A stretch of DNA of 64,000 bases, from positions 62,001-126,000 of the forward strand of contig RWJK01001582.1 of the NCBI GenBank assembly GCA_004335835.1. Reading direction: 5' to 3'. The DNA comes from Scenedesmus sp. ARA3 (Eukaryota; Chlorophyta; Chlorophyceae; Sphaeropleales; Scenedesmaceae). Shown piece by piece: positions 35,383-45,635 of this stretch; within the stretch, counting starts at the first letter, position 1; the number at the start of each line of letters is the position of its first letter. The position numbers and the translations under genes are program-made. The notes beneath the pieces are model-generated. The model worked only from the letters and a program-made list of their open reading frames with translations, was not told the DNA's origin and did not search any database.

Positions 35383-37618
35383 ATGGCCTTTACTAGGTCC
35401 AAGAAAAAGCAGGTCAATCGCAGGAGTGAGTACAAGCCTGACGAGGCAGACTCCACCGTTGCTGGTTGGCCTTCAGCAGCACCACCCAAGCGCAGGCGCA
35501 ATGTCGCGCCGTGGGAGCAGAACAACGGCGTGGACTGGCAGGACGGGCTGCCGGAGGGCCCGCTGCTTCGCATGTTTGAGCAGCTGCTTGCCGAGAACAC
35601 CAAGGAGGCCAGGGAGGCGGTGAGCACCTGCTGCTGTTGCTGCTAATGCTACTGCCGTTCTGTGCTGAACTATTTGCTCAGCCTCAATGTGACACGCAGT
35701 GCAGTGTTGACACTATACTCTTTACGACTGACACCGTGCCGTCTCTTGCAGATGCACAATGCGGCAGCCACATGCACACAGTGGCGGGAAGCGTTCTATG
35801 AAGTGACATTGGGCGACACTGCTGCATCTCGGCCTGCAAGGTGAGCCTTTGGCAGTATGTGGCTGGACCTCTGACTCTTAAACTGAACAGTGGGGTAGAG
35901 TTTCAAGACAGGTGTATGCTTGCGGCACCCGCAAGGCGTTCCTTCATGGCGCCCTTTTCAGGATGCATTTGGCGGCGGGAGATGCATTCGGCGGAGATGC
36001 ATTAACAGCTCTGCAGCGCTGCTGTCTTGAGCATATTGTGGGTGCTGTTGACGTCTGGTGTGAAACAATCACTGGACGATGGTGCTGCACTCTTTCACAG
36101 TTGTAAAATATATGCTGTGCAGGCCACCCATCACAAGGGATGAAGTGCAAGAGAAGAAGCCGCCAGCAACCACAGCAACCACCTGCGCGGCTGTCTGCGA
36201 GCCATCCAAGTCTGAGACCAACGGTGAGATAGGCAGCTGCGCCAAGCATTGCTGTATACAAGCTGTTGTAGGTTTGCTGGCTTCAATTTGTCTACGTGAA
36301 AATTTCATTCTGGCTAGGTGGACACTCTCGCTACACGCAACTCGCTCTGCACAATCAGTTGTCGCAAGCAGTATGGCTGAGCTGTGCCGCCGCCTTTATT
36401 CATGCAGGCTTTGAGGCATGCAGCGGCAGGCGCTTGCCAGCAGCTGGCGATGCAACAGCTCCTGGCCGCTTGGATCGCAGGCGCAGCAACCATCGCAACA
36501 ATGCAGCAGCACCAGTCCCAGGGCAGGCGGCAGCAGCAGCGGCAGCAGCTGCTGCACCAGCAGTGGCAGACGCATTTGCAGCCGCAGAAGAGCCAGCAGT
36601 ACAGCAGGGTGACCAGCAGCAGCAGCAGCAGCAAGGTGAGCAGCAGCAGCAGCGGCGGGCCGGCCGGGCCATGCGATCTTGGCGGCAGCTGCCGCCGCTG
36701 CCGGAGTTGCCGCGCAGGGGCCGCGGATCTCACCCAGCAGCTGCAGCAGGCAACGAGCACATGGAGGCAGCTGCAGGGGCCCTGGGGGCCGCAGCATCAC
36801 CAGCAGCATCACCCGCAGCATCACCTGCAGCATCACCCGCAGCAGGCAGGCGCATTGTTGATGCCCCTGGCAGCAACCGCCGCGTGCCCAGCCCAGCAGC
36901 CGCAGCAGCTGCTGCAGAGGCTGGAGCAGAGGCAGCACCACAGCAGCGGGATGGCCAGCGCATGCGCGGCGCTGCTCACATCGCAGCAGCGCAGCACCTG
37001 GAGCAAGAGCAGGAGCAGCAGCAGCATACACAAGATGAGGGAGATGCGGCTGGTGCTGGTGAGCATCCTCGCCAGCGGCAGCCCAAGCGCAGGCGGCAGT
37101 CCGCGGCGGCAGCAGCAGCAGCAGCACCAGCTGGCACAGTTGGTACAGCTGACACAGACGGCGATGGACAGCAGGAGGTGATGCAGCCAACCACAGCACA
37201 GAACGATGCTGCAGCGGCAGCAGCGGCAGCCCCAGCAAGGCGCGGTTCAGGACGGCGAGTGAGGAACAGTGGCAATGCAGCAGCGGCAGCAGAGGCAGCA
37301 GCAGCCTCGGATGGCAACACAGAGCAGCCGCAGCAGCGGCAGCAGCAGCAGCATGTTGATGGTGAGCCAAGCGCTCATCAGCAACTGTCTTCAGGCCAGC
37401 AGCGCCGGCGGCGCCAGCGGCAGCAGCAGCGTGAGCAGCCGAGCCACCAGGAGCAGCAGCCCCAGCAGCCTGCCGACTCCACAGAGGCGCAGCAGCTGGG
37501 CCTGCCTGTGGGGCAGGGGGCAGCTAGCAGCCAAGGCCGGCAGGGCAGTGGCAGCACTAGGCAGGAGGGCTGGCTGGGCAGGCTCACTCACTGGTTTGCT
37601 AGGGGTGCCAGCAGCTGA
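35383..37618 (+). CDS. F-box-like protein with a long Ala/Gln-rich tail
   Basis: Four exons join in phase: 35383-35619, about 35752-35840, 36121-36223 and about 36411-37618. The first two together read DWQDGLPEGPLLRMFEQLLA ... MHNAAATCTQWREAFYEVTL. This resembles an F-box: the LPE..L..I start, then the A..C..WR end. F-box proteins usually recruit substrates to SCF ubiquitin ligases via SKP1. The N-terminus is basic (MAFTRSKKKQVNRR). The rest is low complexity: Ala, Gln and Arg runs from CAG/GCA repeats, including four tandem AASP units near 36795-36840. It closes with WLGRLTHWFARGASS. No substrate-binding domain (LRR, kelch or WD40) is present. The F-box call rests on about 60 residues. Unlike its neighbours it shows no ghost exon edges. 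Confidence 0.45.
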
Positions 37619-39362
37619 ACAGGCACACAAGTGATGCTGTCGGGCACCGTTGCTCGTTGATACGTTGCTGCTCCAGCAGAGCGCGCCGCTGCTTGTCTGA
37701 GCTTGCTTGATTTCTGGATGATGACAGGCCTATGTACAACCACCTGGGGTAGAGCCGCAGTGTCTGTTGCAGTGTTCAAGACTGCCCATGCTGCAGCAGA
37801 AAACCATATCATTTGCTCTCAAGCCTCAGGATGCTACTAGCCGGTGTGGTGGACAGTTGTGCATGCATGCACGCTGAGCGGCACACACTGCAGTTGGTCA
37901 ACCAGCAATTTGGTGTTGCTTTGTGCAGCACTGTTGAGTGTCAAGTTGGCGGTGAAACAACAGGTGCATCGCATGCCTTTGTGTGTGCTGCTGCTTCGGC
38001 AGCGCTGCTGCAGGAGTTGTCTGTGCTGTACTATTGAGTGTTGTGTTAGTCTTGTTATGTTGAAGTGCGGTTACAGCAGCGGTGACATCTCATACTGTCG
38101 CCTATGTGCCCGCAGCCCGATTCATATAATCTGAGGTCATCCAAACACAGTCCCATGCCTCAACACTGCCAAGTGCATGCCCAGAAGCGATGTGTATAGA
38201 TGGCCAAATTGGTGCGCCAGGTCCAGTTGTTCGGGAGTCACGAGCAGCTGGACCTCTTGGTGGCAGCCATTTGTATAGAGTGCACCCGGCTTGCAGCGTT
38301 GAGCAGGTGCTGCAATGCGGCCAGGTGTGTCCTGGGTCATTTTCTTGCTGCGCCTTTTGTACTGCGCCAACTGCCTTTGCAGCCTGCTGGCCCTCTGTGG
38401 GCTGCATTGTGTTCACATTGCAGCGCTTTCATGGTCTTCAGCACGGGGGCGCATGGTTGCTATTGCTTGCTTGGTGGTATGACGATGATTATGATGAGTG
38501 GCACCGTGCCACTGACGTGTGACATGATCAGGTTCGAGAAGTGTTTCCAGTCTGTGTGCAGCGCATGTCGAACAGGGTTTTGGACGCTTGCGGCCAGCGT
38601 GATTGGGCATGGGGTGTTCGCGCGGCTATCTTTGCATGCATTGTTTCCCAATGCCAGTCCTTTTGGAGTGTGGTGGCTGTGATCTTGGCCTTGCGGGTCA
38701 TGCCATGACAGCATGGTTGTGCCATAATGCAGACTCTGCTGGGCGCACATTGCTGCTCCTAGTCCGGCCAGAAGTCTGCTTGATCTCTCATGCGTTGAGT
38801 GCCTTGCTTGTCGTAACTTCAAACACGTTTTTGTGCTTGAAATGTGTATGCAAAACGGCTGCTGTCATGTTGAGTGCAGCTGGACGTACAAATGTGGCAT
38901 CAGGTACAGGTAGGCAGCGTATTGGCAGCTAGGGACGCATGATGGCCTCTGTCGCTTGCGTAGAAGTTGCGGCAGCACCGCAGATCGTCAGTTCTGTACT
39001 CTTACTGCTCTCCTTGTTTGTGGTTGGTGTTTGGCGCCATTTACGTTGTTGCACCTGTAACATGCGCATCGGTTGAATTCTGTTGAATCGACCAGTGCCC
39101 ATATGGCGCTCGCCGCTCGCAGATTCATGTTCTAGTAACTTTTATTGATACCTAAATCACGTCGATTGTGCACGGCTGCCACAACACGCAGCGCATCAAG
39201 GATAACAGCTGTGCGTTGAGAGCAACCGCTGCTGCTCGCACCTTGTTTGTGCGCTGAAATATAAACTTCAGATTTGAGATCTATCATTGAATTGAAAGCT
39301 CCCAGCAGCCGAGCGCCGATTGTCGCACTTGTACAAACTTGCAGCAGCACAGAGTCCATATC
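37619..39362. other. Long intergenic region, one weak open frame
   Basis: About 1.7 kb without a convincing gene. A plus-strand frame opens with ATG at 38200 (MAKLVRQVQLFGSHEQLDLL) and runs about 160 codons, but it is Cys-rich, hydrophobic and unlike any family I know. It could be an unrecognised exon. AAATATAAA at about 39257 may serve as TATA element for the next gene. Confidence 0.35.
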
Positions 39363-41876
39363 ATGGATGCCAGCTGCAGCAGGACACATGATGAAGTGTA
39401 CGATGATCAGCATGAGATAAGTCTTGCACTTGGCAGCAGCACGCTCCGGCTGGCGGGGCTGCTCAACTTTGGTCTTGCTAAGCCACGCCACAGGCAGTCA
39501 GCAGTGGACATTTTGACTGGCAGCAAGGGCCCAAAGACAGGTGCAAGCCCGGTTTTTCAGACAGCATCCTTGAACTGCAACAAAGCTGTTGCAGCTTACA
39601 GGAAGAGCAGGCGTGCGCTGAGCAGCTTGGTTGGTGCAGACCAGCCAGTGCTGGGGAAGGACCCAGCAAGCAGCAGGGGTACAGGCAGCAGTGCGGTGCG
39701 ATGGTCAAAGCGCAGCAGAAGCTACAGCAGTGACGACGAGCTTTCCTGCAAGGATGCTGCACCTCTCAGCAGGCTCACCAGGGAGGGCAGCACCAGCAGC
39801 AATGGGAGTTTCCGCATCCCTGTTGCGCAGCATCCTCCTGGCTTGTCACCAGCCCACAGCTTGAGCAGCAGCAGCGCCCGCAGCAGCAGCGATGGTGAAA
39901 ACAGGTGCCAATCATTGGAGCAGCCCGCTGCTGCTGAACCTTCCCGCAGCTGCAGCCAGGACAGCAGCGCTGAATGCCATGCTGAGCAACCGCTGCAGGA
40001 CAGAGCGCAGTCAGATGTCCTGCAAGCAGGCATGCCAGGGTCAGGTGCAGCACACACGGGCGGCAGCAGCGGCAGCTGCAGCGCCGAGCATCAAGACAAA
40101 CTACAAGGCAGCTGCTCAACGCTGCCTCCATTGTCACAGCCAGCAACCCAGTCAGCAGGCAGCAGGGAGCAGTCAGATGGCTACGCTGCAGCCTTGCAGC
40201 GGCGGCAGAAGGCCAAAGCTAAAGCACTGGAGCGCAAACAGCTGCAGCAGGACAAGAGGAGGGCACAGCCAGCACCAGCACACCTGCAGCAGCTGCTGCA
40301 GAAGCAGTTCCCTCTGCCTCGCAGGGTAGAAGCCAAAAAAGTTGATGCAGCGCCACCTTCTGATGAGCAGCAGCAGCAGCAGCACAGTGCAGCAGTGCCA
40401 GCAGACGCGCTGTACGGGCTGCCCACAGGTGCACTGTCTGGGTCCACCCCAGCCCAGAGCCCCCGCAGTGCAGCTCCCATTGCAGCTCCAAGTACTGCTG
40501 TACACTGCAGCCCCTGCAGCAGCAGCTGCAGCAGCAGCTGCAGCAGCATCCCTGGCCTGCATGTCAGCCACATGCGGCGTGTGTTATTGCCACTCCAGCC
40601 CACTTGCAGCAATGCAGGGGCAAGCAAGCAGCACCAGCAGCAGCAGCAGCAGCAGCGCTCTAGCAGTCCTGTTGATGGGCTCACCACCGTAGAAGGCGCT
40701 AGCTTTGCCAGCCTGCTACACAGGACCACCAGCAGCAGCAGTGGCATCAGCATCGGCAGTGCTGACAGCGGCAGCAGCAGTGGTGCTGCTGCAGCACAGC
40801 GACTCAGCAAGTACGGCGTGCCAGCAGCAGCAGCAGTAGGCAGGTCCGTGCTGCTGTCAGCACTTGATGCGGCAACAGCAGCAAATGCAAGGGCCTCAAG
40901 TGCACTGCGTGCTGCTGCAAAGCGTGCGAGGAAGTCAGCCAAGACTTCCACAGGCACAGCTGCTGCTGCAACCGCGGCAGCAGCTGCAGGGCATAAAGGT
41001 CACGCTCCAGCAGCAGCAGCAGCAGCAGCAGGTCTTGAGGCAGGCTGTGGCACTGAGGATGTGGCAGCAGCACCAGCAGCAGCAGCAGCAGCGGCAGAGC
41101 CCATTGGGGAGCAGCAACACGAGCTTGCAGGCATTGTCATGGGCTGGTATTCTGACCCTGAAGATGCTGTGTGTCTTGTGGTGCATTCTGCTGGTGATAG
41201 CAAGGAGCAGCTGGAGCAGCCATGCAGTGCAGCAGCTGCTGCTGCAGCTTCAGCAGCTATGGCTGATGCGCCTTGCAAGGCCAAGTGCATCTGTGGTGTT
41301 GGTTACTCAAGGCTGCAGCGCGGAGATAGCCTTCCGCAGCAGCAGCAGCAGCAGGAAGAAACAAAGGAGAGTGCTGCTGTGCTTGTTGGTGGCTCGCCAG
41401 CTCTTGAACTGGCAGATTTGCAGGCACAGCAGCAGTACCCTGATGAGGTGCTGCAGGCTGAAGCAGCGGCCATTGCTGATGCACAGCCCATGCCGACATG
41501 CAGCCGCGTAAAGCCTGGCCACCTGCTGACTGACAGCAGCCTGCTGTCACCCTTCTGGGAGCCAGCCACAGCAGCAAAGGATGCAGCAGAAGCAGCAGCA
41601 GCAGCAGCAGCAGAGGTGCAAGAGCACCAGCCAGAGACGTCAGACACTGCAGCAGCCACAGCAGCAGCTGTGGCACCAGCTGTCTGTGCTGCAGCAGCAG
41701 CAGCAGCAGCGGCAGCAGCAGCAGCTGCTGCTGCTGCTCCAGTGACAGTTGAGGAGCTGGTGGCAGCCAGTGAGGCCATCATCGTGCAGCTGGAGGCAGC
41801 CTTTGCAGGAGTGCAGCAGACAGCAGCGCTGCTGAGGGAGGCGCAGGCGCCGCTGCGGCAGCTGTACCACAGCTGA
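39363..41876 (+). CDS. Unrecognised low-complexity protein, single exon
   Basis: One uninterrupted frame of about 837 codons runs from ATG 39363 (MDASCSRTHDEVYDDQHEIS) to TGA at 41874. I recognise no domain. The N-terminal 120 residues are the least repetitive (LALGSSTLRLAGLLNFGL, then ASLNCNKAVAAYRKSRRALS). The middle is Ser/Gln/Ala-rich with a charged segment ALERKQLQQDKRRAQPAPAH. A short ordered segment, LAGIVMGWYSDPEDAVCLVV, lies near 41125-41190. The C-terminus VEELVAASEAIIVQLEAAFA looks like an amphipathic helix. Poly-Ala and poly-Gln runs come from CAG-phase triplets. Lacking introns sets it apart from its intron-dense neighbours. Coding status is likely from the long open frame, but triplet-repeat DNA easily gives long open frames. 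Confidence 0.5.
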   Translation: MDASCSRTHDEVYDDQHEISLALGSSTLRLAGLLNFGLAKPRHRQSAVDILTGSKGPKTGASPVFQTASLNCNKAVAAYRKSRRALSSLVGADQPVLGKDPASSRGTGSSAVRWSKRSRSYSSDDELSCKDAAPLSRLTREGSTSSNGSFRIPVAQHPPGLSPAHSLSSSSARSSSDGENRCQSLEQPAAAEPSRSCSQDSSAECHAEQPLQDRAQSDVLQAGMPGSGAAHTGGSSGSCSAEHQDKLQGSCSTLPPLSQPATQSAGSREQSDGYAAALQRRQKAKAKALERKQLQQDKRRAQPAPAHLQQLLQKQFPLPRRVEAKKVDAAPPSDEQQQQQHSAAVPADALYGLPTGALSGSTPAQSPRSAAPIAAPSTAVHCSPCSSSCSSSCSSIPGLHVSHMRRVLLPLQPTCSNAGASKQHQQQQQQQRSSSPVDGLTTVEGASFASLLHRTTSSSSGISIGSADSGSSSGAAAAQRLSKYGVPAAAAVGRSVLLSALDAATAANARASSALRAAAKRARKSAKTSTGTAAAATAAAAAGHKGHAPAAAAAAAGLEAGCGTEDVAAAPAAAAAAAEPIGEQQHELAGIVMGWYSDPEDAVCLVVHSAGDSKEQLEQPCSAAAAAAASAAMADAPCKAKCICGVGYSRLQRGDSLPQQQQQQEETKESAAVLVGGSPALELADLQAQQQYPDEVLQAEAAAIADAQPMPTCSRVKPGHLLTDSSLLSPFWEPATAAKDAAEAAAAAAAEVQEHQPETSDTAAATAAAVAPAVCAAAAAAAAAAAAAAAAAPVTVEELVAASEAIIVQLEAAFAGVQQTAALLREAQAPLRQLYHS

Positions 41877-42531
41877 GAATTGTGTTGTGCTTCAAGCCTG
41901 TTGAGCATGCTGTGTGGCTTGATGTGGGACATTTAATGAGGAGCTGCCCTGCTGCCGGCTGCTGGAGGTGTGGTGCAGCAACCTGGTGACGGATGTGCTG
42001 ATGATGCTGATGCTACTGCCTCTGCAATGTATCGGCTATGCTGCTGCTATTGGAGCATCTGCAGGCAGGCATGTGAGTGCTCTTTCAATGAAGTATTTGG
42101 TAATGATAGATGGTTCCTGTGCGGCTGCGAAGCAGTGAGTACTGCATGTTCATGGGGCATCTTGGCAGCCTTTCAGCAGTGATAGGATCCCTCGGTTGCA
42201 GGTGTAGCTGCCATACACAACGTGCTTGATTGCACCACTTCAACAACAGTTATAGATTAAGTTTTGGTTCTGCATGGGCATGACTTGCACATGGCAGCAT
42301 TTCATGAACCCTCTCCTAGTAGGCATCATCATCTGGATTAATCATAGAGGCCTCAGACAAGGGGTGCCAGAAGCTCTGCAGCGTTCAAGTGTAATAAGCT
42401 GTTGCAGCTGGCACAGCCATGTGGGACGTCGGGGTCCTGGCAGCCAACTGGACAGTGTCTGGCAGCACCTTCTGGACGTGTTTTGAGCAGAGCACATGTT
42501 AAAGCACAAGGTGCATGCTGTGCTGCTGCAG
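41877..42531. other. Spacer where permease N-terminal exons are expected but not found
   Basis: I read all three plus-strand frames for the AAAP N-terminal signature (GAGVLGLP-like, followed by the first three helices) and did not find it. The segment LVTDVLMMLMLLPLQCIG (about 41981-42035) is hydrophobic but does not match. It probably contains the 3' UTR of the upstream gene. Confidence 0.4.
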
Positions 42532-42906
42532 GTTGGAGGGGACAGCCTGCGCGCGTTTGCACACTTCATCACGCCCAACCTGGCTATGGGCAAGTGGAGC
42601 TTCTACATCATCTTTGGTGCCGTGCAGCTGATGCTGTCCATGGTGAGCAGGCTGCAGCGTTGCATGTCTAGATGTTAGGCTTCCTACACAGCACACAGCA
42701 TTTCTTCGCTGACCGCACCTCCTGCTGCGTCAGCTGCATCCTGGGACAGCATCTGGGCAGCTGTTTGACCGCTGAACCTTGCAGAGCATGTGTTCCGGCA
42801 ACCTGCAGAGCACGTGTTCCTGGAAAGGCATATATATTGACGTTCCGGCAGGTAACTGGCGCAAGCTCAGCAGTGCTGGGTGTGGTGCCTGACGTGCTGC
42901 TGCTGC

Positions 42907-42952
<46 letters not shown>

Positions 42953-43435
42953 AGCTGCCCACCTTCAACGAGCTGAGCATGGTGTCGCTGCTGGGAGCAG
43001 TCATGAGCGTGGCTTACTGCGTCATCGCAATCGTGAGTATTTAGTTCAGTTTTGGCAGTTGATTGAGCTTTGGGGGATGCGTTTGTGAGTGTCGCAGATC
43101 ACAGTTGTGTGGGTGCCAGGGCGCAGTGATGAACGTGGCCTGCTGCATCTTGGCAATTGTGAGTGTTGGTTGCGGCCATGCAGCTGCGTGATGTGCAGCT
43201 TGTACAGCACGTTGCAAGTAACTTGCAGGCTGTCATGATTAACCGTGCGTGATGCAAGTCCCCTGCAAACACACATTGGAACCTCGTGCAGGCGCTGACT
43301 ATTGCATGTTGCAATGTTTTGTGCTCCTTTCTTTCAACTTCCAGGTGATGAGTGCGCGCGTGCACCCCGCCAAGGGCACCATCAACTATGCACCAAACAG
43401 GCTACCCCTCCTGACAGCAGCTGCTGTGTGTCTGC

Positions 43436-43484
<49 letters not shown>

Positions 43485-44529
43485 ACTGCAGGTGATGAGT
43501 GCGCGCGTGCACCCCGCCAAGGGCACAGTCAACTACGCACCCGAGGCAGTGGAGCGCACCCCAGTCGAGCGCACCATGGGCATCTTCAACGCACTCACCA
43601 CGGTGCTGTTTGCATACGGTGAGTTGCGAAACTGAATAAGATTGCGGTTTGATGCATCAGCTGTCTGAGGGTTATGGGCATCTTCAATGCACTGATCACG
43701 GTGCTGTTCGCATACGGTGAGCTGGCAAGAGATCAGCAACCGCGCCAGCCTGTTGCAGCAGTGGCGTGCAGGCAGAAGAGCGCACCACTGTTGTAAGGGT
43801 GGCAGCAGCACAGTTGCAGCGCTTCTGGGGCGCCATACGAGACCGTCAGCGTGAACGGCATGTGATTAGCAGCACTTGTGACATCGGTGACCTGGTCACC
43901 TGACGTCCGCATCCTCAAAACAACGCCTCTTCTACGTGCCCTGAAGCAAAGCGCTGAACTTGTGGTGCTGCTGCTGCTGCTGCTGCTGCTGCTGCAGGCG
44001 GCCACAACATGGCGCTGGAGATCCAGGCCACACTGCCCATCAATGAGCAGCACAAGTCCAGCGTGCCTCGCATGGAGCGGGCCGTGCACATCACCTTTGT
44101 GGTGACTGCGCTAGCCTACCTGCTGGTGTCAATCTTTGGCTTCTATGCCTTTGGCACGAGCGTTGCTGACAACGTGCTGCTGACCTTTTCTCACGGGCCC
44201 ACCAGCTGGGTGGTGGCCATGACAGGTGGGCTGCTGCTGCTGCTGTTTGTCTGTTGTGTGCTGCATTTGTGTTACCATAACCAGTGGTTGCCTCCAGCAT
44301 GTCAGATCCTGCTGGGAATCCTGCTGGGCGGTGGCAATGACAGGTGGGCTGCTGCCGTCTTTGCTGCTGCTATTTGTGCACCTGTGTGCTGATCTCATTC
44401 AGCAATTGCGGATCATGTCTGATAACATGCCAGGTCATCAGGTTTGATATGTTTCAATGTGCTGGAATATGGCCGGCATGCTGCTGACCCTGGTGGCATG
44501 CAGCTCTGCGCCAAACCAAAAGCCTCACC

Positions 44530-44569
<40 letters not shown>

Positions 44570-45322
44570 GCAGACATGTTTGTGGTGGTGCACGTGCTGG
44601 CGGCCTACCAGGTGTACATCAACCCGGTCTTCATCATGTGCGAGGCCTCGCTGGCGCGCCGCACGCGTGGCGGCAGCGTGAATGTGATCGTGCAGACGCT
44701 GCTGCGCATGTCTCTGGTGGTGGGCGTGACTGTGGTGGCGGTGCTGATCCCGTTCTTCGGCTCGCTCATGGTGAGTGGTTTGACAGCTCGAGATAGAGAA
44801 AAAGGGATTAGTGGATGTGTGTTGGTGCACGGTTGGTGTGGTGTGACTGTGGTGGCGGTGCTGATCCCCTTCTTTTGGTCCCTCATGGTGAGTGATGACT
44901 GAGATTGGGCTGTCAGCTTGAGGTAATGGAAGTACTGAATAATGGTTGTGTGCTGGTGCTGGGCGTGACTGTGGTGGCGGTGCTGATCCCTTTCTTCGCC
45001 TCGTTCATGGTGAGTGGTTGACAGCTTGCCTGGCTGCTTGAGGTTTGAAATCCGGATGTATCAGATGTATGGTGTGGCGTGTCTGTGGTGGCGGTGCTGA
45101 TCCCCTTTTTCGGCTCCCTCATGGTGAGTGTGGAGGATATGCCGTCTCAAGAGTCAGCAGCAGCTGCACAAGTGACGCCGCAACATCACTGGCTGTTGCT
45201 GTGTCTGCTGTGTTGCATTGAGACTGGCGGTGAGCGTCACTGTGCCTGCTGTCTGTGCCTCCTCAAGCTCAAGCTTGTAGCCCCTGCTGCTTCAGCAGCC
45301 ATCTTTAACAGCATTATTGGCA

Positions 45323-45420
<98 letters not shown>

Positions 45421-45635
45421 AGGGCCTGTTTGGAGCCATCGGCATCACCCCCACCACCTTCACGCTGCCACCCCTGCTGTGGCTGATGCTGAAGCAGCCC
45501 TCCAAGTGGAGCTTTGACTGGTGCCAGAACTGGTTCCTGGTCATTATTACTGGCCTGATGGGAGTGCTTGGCACGATCGGGGCACTGTATGGCATTATTA
45601 ATGCTGCATCAACATACCACCTGTTTGCAAACTGA
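42532..45635 (+). CDS. AAAP-family amino-acid/auxin permease, N-terminus missing
   Basis: These are proton-coupled amino-acid or auxin carriers of the plasma membrane, normally with about 11 helices. Six exons fit in exact phase: 42532-42642, 42955-43032, 43492-43618, 43998-44225, 44574-44770, 45423-45635 (TGA). They encode about 317 residues from VGGDSLRAFAHFITPNLAMG, through MSARVHPAKGTVNYAP, FNALTTVLFAYGGHNMALEI, VVTALAYLLVSIFGFYAFGT, VHVLAAYQVYINPVFIM and FFGSLM, to LFGAIGITPTTFTLPPLLWL and ITGLMGVLGTIGALYGII. This corresponds to helix 4 onward of the family. No start codon or helices 1-3 are visible between here and the gene ending at 41876, so the locus is 5'-truncated, mis-assembled or has far-off exons. 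Four introns end in (CTG)n plus CAG. Confidence 0.75.
42985..43725 (+). repeat. Ghost exon edges around AAAP exons 2 and 3
   Basis: Three separate copies are visible. Exon 2's end (GCAGTCATGAGCGTGGC... plus GTGAGT donor, to 43032) recurs at about 43118-43165. Exon 3's start (CAG|GTGATGAGTGCGCGCG, 43492 on) recurs at about 43345-43395. Exon 3's end (GGGCATCTTCAACGCACT... plus GTGAG donor, to 43618) recurs at about 43674-43725. Confidence 0.85.
44720..45125 (+). repeat. Four-copy donor-side array in AAAP exon 5
   Basis: The exon end coding VTVVAVLIPFFGSLM, followed by GTGAGT, ends at 44770 and again at 44887, 45009 and 45123 (spacings 117, 122 and 114 bp). Each ghost is about 48 bp, keeps an intact GTGAGT donor and keeps the reading frame, with changes such as FFWSLM and FFASFM. 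Confidence 0.9.
45324..45422 (+). repeat. (CTG)32 directly before the last AAAP 3' splice site
   Basis: Thirty-two perfect CTG units (45324-45419) are followed by CAG and then exon 6 (GLFGAIG). With 42905-42954, 43438-43480, 43967-43997 and 44531-44573 this makes five of the gene's introns ending in CTG tracts. Confidence 0.9.

Noticed and set aside
38200..38682. 160-codon open frame with ATG
   Set aside because: Cys-rich, no homology recognised and no exon partners; mentioned only as a weak candidate.
43345..43400. Upstream copy of AAAP exon 3 considered as a mutually exclusive exon
   Set aside because: The copy breaks off after about 50 bp without its own donor, so it cannot replace the exon.
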